NCBI GenBank assembly: GCA_003232155.1
Contig: QILY01000164.1
Location: forward strand, 1 to 18,196
DNA: 18,196 nt
Source: Maribacter sp.
GTDB taxonomy: Bacteria > Bacteroidota > Bacteroidia > Flavobacteriales > Flavobacteriaceae
Reading direction: 5' to 3'
Part shown: in pieces, positions 6,578 through 14,674 of the stretch
Layout: each line of letters starts with the position of its first letter
How positions within the stretch are numbered: the first letter of the stretch is position 1
Notes under the pieces: generated by a model
What the model was told of the DNA's origin: nothing
The model's database searches: none
What the model saw: only the letters and a program-made list of their open reading frames with translations
Made by a program: the position numbers and the translations under genes

Positions 6578-7906
6578 TTAGAATTTCACCCCATAGGTTA
6601 TACCAGCCGTAAAAGCCCAAAAGAAATTACCTTTGGCCGAAGCCAACTCTTGCCGCCGCACTCCAAGATTTGCTCTGTAAATATTCGGACTCTTTTTAGG
6701 AGTGAATTGATAATGCAGGTTCATACGTTGAGATTCTCTAAAAAGTAAGGTCTGCGCCAATAACTCATCACCATCCCTTAATTCCCTTAGTTCTGGATTA
6801 AACCCAAAACCTATAGTGCCTCCTAAATAATTTTCTCCATCCCTAAAATACTTTCGAACTAATAAATTACTGGAAAATCGAAATAGATTATCACTTTTTG
6901 GAGTGATATTAGATCGCAACGAAAAGTAGTAATTACCCCGATAATGCCCAAAAGAATTTGTTATAGAAGTTATTTGCCTATTTGCCGTACTAAAGTGGCG
7001 AAAACCAGCTGAGAATTCTAGTGCGCCGGGTATACTGGCGTAGAGGTCGCCACCACCTTTATGTCTTGGATAAATTGAAGAATCTGAATACCCATAATTT
7101 AAATACGCATATAATCTTTTTGAAAATTTCGGGTAAAAATCAAGATCGTATTGTACGCCTGTTCTATCATTCCGATTACTATAGTTGATTCTTGGTATCA
7201 GGCTTCCCGCAAGTGTTTTTCTTCTAAATGATATACTTGAAGATAATACTGCACCAAAAACTTCATCAAAAACGGTAACTGAGCTTCTTACGTTTACACG
7301 GTTCAAGACTTTCTTTTCAACTTTTTTCTCAACCTTAACCTTCTTTTTAGACTGTGCTTTAGCTTTTTTAGGGTTATTCTTTGCCTTAGCGTTCTTTTTA
7401 GATCTTTTTTTTGATTTTAAGCTTATAATTAGATCTACATCTTCTATCAACTCTGGATATTTTTTATTTTCAATATTTGATAAGACCAATTGTTTTAACC
7501 TTTCGATTTCGTTATTATTCTTTAAATAGATTAAGGCCTTGTTTGCCAAACCTAATGCAATAGCATCATTTTTCGCGTACAGTTCATTTTTGATGGCAGA
7601 TATCCAAACACTTTCATTTTTACGCTCTACCGATGTGATTTTATTAAATTTGATACGTGCTGCTTCATAATTACCGTCCCAGCTATCAATTCTAGCAAGT
7701 AAAGAGCTTGTTTCATAGCTTTTCATTGCTCCAGCTTCCATACGCTCTAAAATTTTCCTAGCTGCCGAATGATTGCCTTCATAAGCAAGGTTATGGGCAT
7801 TTGGGTATGATTGGGCAACTGCGTTGTCAAGGTTCAATTCTTGAGACCTTAGAACATTGCAGAGCAAAACTAAAAATATAGGTATGTATATATGTTTTGA
7901 CCTCAT
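6578..7906 (-). CDS. YaiO-type outer-membrane beta-barrel protein with TPR and Lys-rich linker
   Basis: A 442-residue predicted outer-membrane protein. Residues 1-22 are a signal peptide (IYIPIFLVLLCNVLRSQ). Residues 25-150 are helical TPR-like repeats, including ARIDSWDGNYEAARIKFNKI at 71-90. Residues 164-200 form a linker with about 19 lysines. Residues 205-442 alternate like beta-strands (YDLDFYPKFSKRLYAYLNYG, SAGFRHFSTANRQ) and end in YGVKF, an aromatic C-terminus typical of BAM substrates. This matches the YaiO barrel architecture, whose E. coli namesake sits beside a GT2 gene. Proposed role: outer-membrane exit for the polymer made by the upstream GT2. It is the last gene of the operon; its ATG overlaps the upstream stop as TAATG. 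Substrate and export function are inferred. Confidence 0.8.
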   Translation of the reverse strand: MRSKHIYIPIFLVLLCNVLRSQELNLDNAVAQSYPNAHNLAYEGNHSAARKILERMEAGAMKSYETSSLLARIDSWDGNYEAARIKFNKITSVERKNESVWISAIKNELYAKNDAIALGLANKALIYLKNNNEIERLKQLVLSNIENKKYPELIEDVDLIISLKSKKRSKKNAKAKNNPKKAKAQSKKKVKVEKKVEKKVLNRVNVRSSVTVFDEVFGAVLSSSISFRRKTLAGSLIPRINYSNRNDRTGVQYDLDFYPKFSKRLYAYLNYGYSDSSIYPRHKGGGDLYASIPGALEFSAGFRHFSTANRQITSITNSFGHYRGNYYFSLRSNITPKSDNLFRFSSNLLVRKYFRDGENYLGGTIGFGFNPELRELRDGDELLAQTLLFRESQRMNLHYQFTPKKSPNIYRANLGVRRQELASAKGNFFWAFTAGITYGVKF

Positions 7907-10302
7907 TAATGGTGGTGCGAAGCTGCTAGAAGCAACTCGTCATTTGTATTGGTTGGTGGTGTGTATAATGCTGCTGTTCTTTTTAAAACTTCTTTTCTAG
8001 CCCTTGCAATCTTATCAACTATTTCATCGGCATATGAACTATTATTTTTAACCTCGTCAATCAATTGAATAGCTTCGGTATTTTTACCTGACCAAAAATA
8101 AACATCGAACAAAGCAGCGTATGAATCAATATAATCCGGATTGTTTTTTATACAGGTCTTTAAAATCTCAATTGAAGTGTCATAATTTCCTCGCCAAGCA
8201 TTTATTCTACCTGTTAATATTCTAGCATCAATATTACCTGGCACTTCTGATAAGATATAACGGCATAACAACAGAGCCTTATCATATTTTTTACTAAATG
8301 CGAGGTCTCTTGCCGTGAGGTATGCCTTATCTGAATTTTTACCGTTGTATACGCTATTGATCCATACAATTTCAGAATCTTCGAATTTTTCTTTAGCAAT
8401 GGTAAAAATGGTCAAACTATCAGGAATAATCTTGTTGTTTACAGTTACATAATCATTCAAAGCTTTGAAATTGCTCAGTTTTGCTTCTAATTTAGAATCG
8501 CCATCAAATGCAGGGCTCAAATTAAATTGCTCATCAATTTCAACAACATCACCATTGGTAATGATTTTTGTTCCACTAATAAAATCTCTCAGTCCATTTT
8601 TACTTCGCATTAAGGGAATATCTTTTGTATTTCTAAAACCTTCATGCATGTCAAGGGCCGTACCCAACCAAGCTACTTTTTTAGGTAGTTTAAGTGTATA
8701 GGCCTTGTCTAACATTGCAAGAAATGTGGGTGTCACATCAAAATGTGATGAAATTGAACTCATCTTACGAGGCGCTTTCAACATAGGGCTGTACATAATC
8801 AAAGGCACATGAAAACGACTGAGTGGATTTCTTTGCGGAATAGGTATCAATCTATGATCACCGGTAATCACGAAAATGGTGTTATCATATTCAGGTTGCT
8901 TTTTATAGCCCTCTAAAGCTTCTTTTAAAGCATCATCGGTATACAAAAGACATTCAAAAACACCTTCATTGTTTTCGATTATCTTTCTGCTTTTAGAATC
9001 AAAATTTCCTTTAGCTAGAAATTGCTCGAATTTTCTCTTGTATATTTTTGGTTGCGGCACCACAAAAGGCTCATGGGTGGTAATGGTCATATATACCTCC
9101 AATCGAGGTTTTTCCTCTTTTGTTCTATCTATGGTCATTGTTTTATTGAAAAGTTCTTTATCAGGATATCCCCATGAAAAACCACCTGAATTGTCAGCTT
9201 GCTGTTCATAATTTCTTCCAAAGGACCCTTTATCCAATACAAAATCTACATTTTCGCTTCTCAAAAACTTATCTACATTATCGAACGAGCTATTGGTGCC
9301 TTGATAAAATGATGTATGGTAACCGTTATTCTTTAAAATACTGAATAGGGTAAGTTTATTTGGATATTCATCCAGTTCCATAAAACCACTTTTACCAAAA
9401 GGCAGAGATCCAAATAAAGACGGAAGCACACCAAAAGTTCTGCCTGTATTACTCAGGCAATTCTCCCAATACAATGATTTTGTGGTCAATGAATCAAGAA
9501 ACGGGGTGAAGCCTCCAAATTCGGCGCCTTCACCTACAAAATCCCTTCCTAGGCCCTCAACCATTATGAATACGATATTGGGTTTTTTTTCTTTAAGGTT
9601 AAAATATTCCCCTAAAACGTCTGACATTTGTGACCTTTTGATCAAAGGGTATTCCTCATCTGATTTATAAGAGTTGTCTTCAGTAGATGTATTATATAGG
9701 TTTACCGCTAAATATTGGGTCTTGTTCTGATTAATAGGTTTTCCCTCAGTAAAAAGAGTGGTTATAAAGAGCCCCATAAGGATTATCGTAAAAGGGTACA
9801 TTCTACTAATTTTATGATAGAATTTTGAAGTTACTTTATAAAAGCACCAAAACAGGCCTACCAAGAATGCAACACCAATACCCAAGTAGAGGTACATTTG
9901 CCATCCTCCGGAATTGGCCAAGGTTATTTTGATATCCGAATAACTATATCCTAGCACATCAGATCCTAATGGTACGAGTGTATTGGCATAATAACCGATC
10001 AATAACGCTTCTACTATTATTAATATGGACAATATTGCGTACACCAAATTAAAACCGTATTTAGGTCTTAGGTTCTCCCAAAAATTGAAAGGAAATACCA
10101 GTATTATACCTACAACCGAGGTAAAACCGATTTGATGCACCAATGCAATCAAAAAGCTTGTATTTATAATACTATCAAGTACGCCTTTAAAATATAGAAT
10201 GGAGTATTGGCCTATAGATAATAGCAACAAACACATGAAGAAAGAAATCATCAATCTTGTGTATTGTTTCAAAGTATACCGATCTAATTGACTTGTATTC
10301 AT
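7906..10302 (-). CDS. LtaS/OpgB-like phosphoglycerol transferase (sulfatase fold) with C-terminal TPRs
   Basis: A 798-residue inner-membrane enzyme. Five hydrophobic segments (about 15-38, 45-70, 84-106, 135-155, 168-184) precede an extracytoplasmic alkaline-phosphatase/sulfatase-fold domain (about 240-560). Metal or catalytic candidates are Glu249 (FIMVEGLGRDF), Thr289 in NTGRTFGVLPSLFGSLP, His410 (TTHEPF), Asp482-His483 (ITGDHR) and His520. Relatives transfer phosphoglycerol or phosphoethanolamine from lipids to glycans. After the enzyme, residues 650-755 form TPR-like repeats (ARILTGRINAWRGNYDTSIE, then DSYAALFDVYFWSGKNTEA), an uncommon addition that resembles the TPRs of YaiO proteins. 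It lies 4 bp after the GT2 stop and overlaps the YaiO-like gene by one base. Likely role: decorating the GT2 product in the periplasm. Teichoic acid synthesis itself is not expected in this phylum. Confidence 0.85.
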   Translation of the reverse strand: MNTSQLDRYTLKQYTRLMISFFMCLLLLSIGQYSILYFKGVLDSIINTSFLIALVHQIGFTSVVGIILVFPFNFWENLRPKYGFNLVYAILSILIIVEALLIGYYANTLVPLGSDVLGYSYSDIKITLANSGGWQMYLYLGIGVAFLVGLFWCFYKVTSKFYHKISRMYPFTIILMGLFITTLFTEGKPINQNKTQYLAVNLYNTSTEDNSYKSDEEYPLIKRSQMSDVLGEYFNLKEKKPNIVFIMVEGLGRDFVGEGAEFGGFTPFLDSLTTKSLYWENCLSNTGRTFGVLPSLFGSLPFGKSGFMELDEYPNKLTLFSILKNNGYHTSFYQGTNSSFDNVDKFLRSENVDFVLDKGSFGRNYEQQADNSGGFSWGYPDKELFNKTMTIDRTKEEKPRLEVYMTITTHEPFVVPQPKIYKRKFEQFLAKGNFDSKSRKIIENNEGVFECLLYTDDALKEALEGYKKQPEYDNTIFVITGDHRLIPIPQRNPLSRFHVPLIMYSPMLKAPRKMSSISSHFDVTPTFLAMLDKAYTLKLPKKVAWLGTALDMHEGFRNTKDIPLMRSKNGLRDFISGTKIITNGDVVEIDEQFNLSPAFDGDSKLEAKLSNFKALNDYVTVNNKIIPDSLTIFTIAKEKFEDSEIVWINSVYNGKNSDKAYLTARDLAFSKKYDKALLLCRYILSEVPGNIDARILTGRINAWRGNYDTSIEILKTCIKNNPDYIDSYAALFDVYFWSGKNTEAIQLIDEVKNNSSYADEIVDKIARARKEVLKRTAALYTPPTNTNDELLLAASHHH

Positions 10303-10306
10303 AATA

Positions 10307-11734
10307 TTATGCTTTACTGAAACCTTTACGGTTTATAGCGCCCCAGCCTGATTTTATATTGAATAATTTTTTATAGTTGCCCCGTAATGCAGAAAATGAT
10401 ACAATAGGATGAAACACAAAAGGTTCGATCAATGCAAATAGCATTAAGGTCAAAATATCTTTGGTCTTTCGGTATTGGTTGTATGAATATACTTCCCAAA
10501 GAATAGCATAAAAGGAAAACATTACGGTGAAAGCATATACCATTACAGATAACGCTATAAAAAACTCTGTGTTCAATATGCCCAAATAGTAAAATAGAAT
10601 AACAGAAAAAAGTCCTGTGAACTCTAAAATTGGCGCCATCCATTCATAAAAGAACCAATATGGGTAGCTCAATAGTCCGAGTCTACCATACTTCGAGTTA
10701 AAGAACATGTCTTTATGTTTGTAGAGAGTTTCTACATTGCCCCTAGCCCACCGATCCCTTTGGTTGACTAATATCTTAATACTATCGGGTACTTCTGTCC
10801 AGCATAAGGGATCTGGTATATATTCTACGGTGTACCCTTCTTTACGATCGTGCATATAGCGTCGCATTCTGAATACGATTTCCATATCTTCTCCAACAGT
10901 ATTTGTATCATACCCTCCTACCGCTAGAGCAATTTCGCGATCAAAAAAACCAAAAGCTCCTGAAATAATCAAAAGACTATCAATTCTGCCCCAAGCCATT
11001 CTTCCTAATAAAAAAGAGCGGGTATATTCTAATAGCTGGAATTTTGCCAACCAATTTTTGGGTAAACGAATTTCTTCCAATTGCCCTCCAGAAATTTTAC
11101 ATGAATTGGCAACTCTTATAACACCCCCAACTGCAATAACTTTTTTTTCCGCTCTTTGGTAGAATGATTTTACTACATGTAAAAGTGCGTCTGGCATTAA
11201 AAGGCAGTCTACATCGATACAACCCACATATTTACTTTCAGACAAATGTATACCCGTATTCAATGCATCGGACTTTCCACCATTTTCCTTGTCAATAACC
11301 GTAAGTTTAGAAAACGGACGTTGCGTTGATTTATATACTCCACGTATAGGTTTTGATTGCCAATTAGGATCTATTTCTTTTTCGATTTTGACCAAATCAT
11401 AGGCATCGATCATTTTTTGAAGTGTATTGTCATTACTACCATCATTTACCACCATCACCTCATAGTTTACATATTGTAAAGACATAAGTGATCTAATATT
11501 TTCAACTATGGTCAATTCTTCATTATAGGCCGGTGCAATAATGGTTATACTAGGCGCTAAAGGAGACGCCATTACTTTTGAAAGGTCAACAAAACTATTT
11601 TTTCTTTTATAGTGGATGGAGTTTCTAGTAGATAAGTAGGTCATAATAGTAAATACAGCAAATAGCGCTGATGTAAACACCACAAAAATGCTGTTTATGT
11701 ACTCTAAAATAATATTGAAAATGCCACTATCCAT
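10307..11734 (-). CDS. Processive family 2 glycosyltransferase (PgaC/hyaluronan-synthase type)
   Basis: A 475-residue membrane synthase. An N-terminal TM segment (about 10-34) leads to the cytosolic GT-A domain at 60-340: APAYNEE at 67-73, NDGS with Asp98, DVD at 174-176 for UDP-sugar/metal binding, the catalytic-base region GED at 281-283, and QRDRW at 325-329, the QxxRW signature of processive inverting enzymes. Hydrophobic segments at about 355-385, 388-415 and 425-450 form the C-terminal channel. It should polymerise a beta-linked glycan and extrude it across the inner membrane; the sugar cannot be deduced. The start ATG lies inside the end of the HEAT gene (8-nt overlap, ATGGATAG), implying translational coupling. 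No PilZ domain is present, so control by c-di-GMP binding is not indicated. Confidence 0.92.
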   Translation of the reverse strand: MDSGIFNIILEYINSIFVVFTSALFAVFTIMTYLSTRNSIHYKRKNSFVDLSKVMASPLAPSITIIAPAYNEELTIVENIRSLMSLQYVNYEVMVVNDGSNDNTLQKMIDAYDLVKIEKEIDPNWQSKPIRGVYKSTQRPFSKLTVIDKENGGKSDALNTGIHLSESKYVGCIDVDCLLMPDALLHVVKSFYQRAEKKVIAVGGVIRVANSCKISGGQLEEIRLPKNWLAKFQLLEYTRSFLLGRMAWGRIDSLLIISGAFGFFDREIALAVGGYDTNTVGEDMEIVFRMRRYMHDRKEGYTVEYIPDPLCWTEVPDSIKILVNQRDRWARGNVETLYKHKDMFFNSKYGRLGLLSYPYWFFYEWMAPILEFTGLFSVILFYYLGILNTEFFIALSVMVYAFTVMFSFYAILWEVYSYNQYRKTKDILTLMLFALIEPFVFHPIVSFSALRGNYKKLFNIKSGWGAINRKGFSKA

Positions 11735-14297
11735 TGAACTTATTTATAATTTTATTAGAAAACGAGCATATATGACTCATAAAAGAAGCCTGATGTATTT
11801 TTTTAGTTTTAGTTTCTATTTTATCACTTTCACCAGTAAGTAATACATCTTCTGAAAATTCAAACTCAACATCAAAAATATCAGTTGGCTTTGCTGGTTC
11901 TATTTCAAGCTCGTTCATAAGGGTCGAGTACTCCTTACTTACTTTCTCTTGAGATATTGTTTTAAGGTTTTCTGTAGATAAGATGTTTTGTGCCATCAGC
12001 TTATTTTGCAGTTCTTTGAGCACTTTCTCCGCTTTTGAACAAATACTGGCATCATCATCATCAAGCAGATCATTTAAAAATATAATTTCTTTTTCATCAC
12101 CTACAGCCACGATTTCATCCATTAAAATAAGCTTTGCCTCAGTATCACAAATGCGGAATAAATCTTCAAATACACTAAAAGGTTTTAAGTTCTCATTTTC
12201 AGGAATTGAAGGGGCATTATCATCATTAAACTTTTTCAATATGTTTTGAATGCGATCGCTTATAAATTTATAGGCGTCCTCTTCAAGTAACCCATTCAAA
12301 AGCGAAACTTCTCTTTGATCGCCAAATTCTTCTATATCATCCAATAATTGCTTGGCTTTCTCTTCAAAAGTCATTTCTGGTAGCATTGCCTTTGGAATTA
12401 CTGTTTTGATAACCTCGGCAGTATCAACAAGTTCTACAGTATCATTTTTGCATTCTTTATTTTCAGTAATATCTTCTACAATAGGAATGAAATTGAATTC
12501 AAAATTTTCTTTTACAGGTGATATTGTTAAATCATCTTGCTGTTTTAAAATGTCTTGCGCAGAAAGCCCATTATCTGTAATGTCAATTGATTTATTTTTT
12601 GATGTTGTCACAACATTGGGATCAATTACCTCAATTTCATTTATTTTAAACTGTTTGTCATTCTCAACTGCAACTATCTCCTCATATATTACCTCTATGT
12701 TAGCAACTTCGATATTATCTTCTTGCTCTTCTACTATAAATGGTAAAAAGTCAATTACAATTCCATCATCATCTAAATTTATACTCGATGGGTTTATATC
12801 TGTTTCATTTTCAATACCGTCATTCAAAAATATTTTATCATCAATTTCATCGCCCACAACAATAGGTAAGAAATTCAATTCTTCTTCAACTTCTTCTTCT
12901 TCAGGAGAAGAATCAATAGAAATTTCAGGAAAATCGATGGTTTCTTCTTCTTTGTCATTGATTTCAGATGGTCTTTCTTCTGTAAACACTTCGATACCAT
13001 ATACATTATCTACCAACTCCTTATCTTCGATTAGGCTTTCTTTTGTGGTTTCTTCAATAGGTAGGTGAGAATCAACAATATCTTTTGAGGCTACTGGTAT
13101 ATCAGTAATAGTATCAGCGTCCTCTTCTATCGGTAGCTTATCTTTTTTAGGTTCAACAAGTACATATTCTTCACTTTCCCCGTTATACTCCATAACCTCT
13201 TTCCAAGAGCTATCAGTCAATTTTTTGTCTATACCCTTTGTTGGCATAACTGATTCAGGGCATATGGTATTTATAGCCCCTAGAGCTTTACTTTTTACCG
13301 TAAAACTAGAATCTTTGTTTGCTACAAGTTGTAAGAAAACAATATCTTCTTCTTTTCCAAGGCTTGCTACAGCACCAAGAATTAAGAGTTTAATATTTTC
13401 AGTGCATTTCCAGAAAATATTTTTTAAGGGCTCTACTGCCTCTACTATGTTAAACTCTTTAATACAATATATAGCCTCGGTTTTAATTTGATTGTTCTTA
13501 TGTTTTATCAATTCTGTAATCGATGTATTGGCATCATTTTGATTGTAGTATTTCACCAATCGTAAAGAGAACAGTACTACATCTTTATTATTCGAGGTCA
13601 GCCATACTTTGAATCTTGGTGGTTGAAAGTCTTCAAAATTGCGTAGTATGTCCAACAATTTCAGTTGTTGCCATTCTGAAATTTTATGGGTCGTGGTATC
13701 GAGAAAATAATTAATCCCTTCATGTTTGAGGGTTACTGTGGCTATTTCGGCTTGCTTTCGTATTACCCCTTTTTTAGTATTGATGAACTTTTTTATAATA
13801 CCATATGATTTTGGCACTTCCATCTTGGTAAGCTCTAGAATACCTTTAGAGACTACGTGCCATTTCCAGCTTTTAAGTTTTGAAAAAGCATCTTGATCCA
13901 AGCCAAGATCTATATATAGTTTATGAAGGCGGTTCAAGGTTTCACCCAAAACATCTTTTTGAAGATCTAATAATATTTCTGAAAATAGCTTCCGATTTAC
14001 CGGCTCTTTTAAAAGTTCTCTTATTTCAATTTTCAAGTTTACATAATTCGTGTTCTCTTCTTTAGTAGCTTCGGGTTCATGAAAAAGAAATTCACTTACC
14101 ATAGGGGTCAATTCTCTTTTTCTTTGGGTACTTTTTTTATTTCTATATGAAATTTTATTTCTAAAAAAGAAAACACAAGCAAAATACAATATACTTAGCA
14201 CAGCAAACAGAATGGTCAAATCCCATATCAGATCCGTATGGATCAATGGGGCATTGATCAATGCATAAGTTTGATATGTTAAGTATGTTGCTTTCAC
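11727..14297 (-). CDS. Membrane-anchored HEAT-repeat scaffold with long acidic linker
   Basis: An 856-residue protein with one TM segment at 24-46 followed by a strongly basic stretch (RNKISYRNKKSTQRKR), so by the positive-inside rule the large remainder is cytosolic. Residues 85-350 form alpha-helical HEAT-like repeats, the clearest being LLILGAVASLGKEEDIVFL at 304-322. Residues 370-640 are acidic and probably disordered. Two more HEAT units follow (651-690 with DDIEEFGDQREVSLLNGLL and 723-763 with MDEIVAVGDEKEIIFLNDLL), clearly related to the 304-342 unit. The linker repeats a hydrophobic motif F[LI]P[IF][VI]V three times. The start is GTG, 2 nt after the receiver gene's stop; the first in-frame ATG lies beyond the TM segment, so GTG is preferred. 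No enzyme motif is seen. Inferred role: docking platform linking receiver and synthase. Confidence 0.8.
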   Translation of the reverse strand: MKATYLTYQTYALINAPLIHTDLIWDLTILFAVLSILYFACVFFFRNKISYRNKKSTQRKRELTPMVSEFLFHEPEATKEENTNYVNLKIEIRELLKEPVNRKLFSEILLDLQKDVLGETLNRLHKLYIDLGLDQDAFSKLKSWKWHVVSKGILELTKMEVPKSYGIIKKFINTKKGVIRKQAEIATVTLKHEGINYFLDTTTHKISEWQQLKLLDILRNFEDFQPPRFKVWLTSNNKDVVLFSLRLVKYYNQNDANTSITELIKHKNNQIKTEAIYCIKEFNIVEAVEPLKNIFWKCTENIKLLILGAVASLGKEEDIVFLQLVANKDSSFTVKSKALGAINTICPESVMPTKGIDKKLTDSSWKEVMEYNGESEEYVLVEPKKDKLPIEEDADTITDIPVASKDIVDSHLPIEETTKESLIEDKELVDNVYGIEVFTEERPSEINDKEEETIDFPEISIDSSPEEEEVEEELNFLPIVVGDEIDDKIFLNDGIENETDINPSSINLDDDGIVIDFLPFIVEEQEDNIEVANIEVIYEEIVAVENDKQFKINEIEVIDPNVVTTSKNKSIDITDNGLSAQDILKQQDDLTISPVKENFEFNFIPIVEDITENKECKNDTVELVDTAEVIKTVIPKAMLPEMTFEEKAKQLLDDIEEFGDQREVSLLNGLLEEDAYKFISDRIQNILKKFNDDNAPSIPENENLKPFSVFEDLFRICDTEAKLILMDEIVAVGDEKEIIFLNDLLDDDDASICSKAEKVLKELQNKLMAQNILSTENLKTISQEKVSKEYSTLMNELEIEPAKPTDIFDVEFEFSEDVLLTGESDKIETKTKKIHQASFMSHICSFSNKIINKFNG

Positions 14298-14299
14298 TA

Positions 14300-14674
14300 T
14301 TACATTTTGTTAATTTCCCGCGCTACCCTGACCAACAGTTCAGAAGGGTTTACCGGTTTTGAAATAAAATCATTTGCTCCCAATTCAAATGCACTCAATA
14401 CATTCTCTTCATTACCTGCAGATGAAATGATAATGATGGGTATATTTGATTTTAAGTCATTACGAACAAAATCAATAAGCTCTATACCTGAGAAATAAGG
14501 CATCATAATATCGCTCACGATTACATCAGGCATACCTTGTGCCAAACTTTCTTTTACTTCTTTACCGTCACGACTTAAGGTTACATCATACCCGCTTTTT
14601 TGTAAACGAAAATTCAATAACGAAGCCAGCAATTCATCATCTTCAGCCAATAAGAGTTTTATTTTTTTCAACAT
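14300..14674 (-). CDS. Stand-alone response regulator receiver domain
   Basis: A 124-residue CheY-like receiver with no output domain. The acidic pocket is Asp12/Asp13 (LLAEDDE), the phospho-acceptor is Asp55 (VIVSDIMMP), the switch Ser is at 84/85 (IIISSAG) and the conserved Lys is Lys106 (FISKPVNP). It would accept phosphate from the Hpt domain of the kinase encoded directly upstream, whose stop overlaps this start (TAATG), and pass the signal by protein contact. The next gene, 2 nt downstream, is the HEAT scaffold, a natural partner candidate. Shuttling to an unlinked regulator cannot be excluded. Confidence 0.93.
   Translation of the reverse strand: MLKKIKLLLAEDDELLASLLNFRLQKSGYDVTLSRDGKEVKESLAQGMPDVIVSDIMMPYFSGIELIDFVRNDLKSNIPIIIISSAGNEENVLSAFELGANDFISKPVNPSELLVRVAREINKM

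Noticed and set aside
7907..7918. Terminal His-His-His of the sulfatase-fold protein as a tag or metal site
   Set aside because: Three histidines at the natural stop, overlapping the next gene's start; no evidence of engineering or function.
7906..10302. Lipoteichoic acid synthase in the strict sense
   Set aside because: The rest of the window indicates a Gram-negative Bacteroidota (YaiO-type outer-membrane barrel, lipoprotein); only the fold and likely phospho-transfer chemistry carry over.
12352..13068. Long plus-strand open frame, Ser-rich, 238 codons
   Set aside because: It is antisense to the acidic linker of the HEAT gene; Glu/Asp/Ile codons read backwards give a Ser-rich, stop-poor frame. 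It has no family features.
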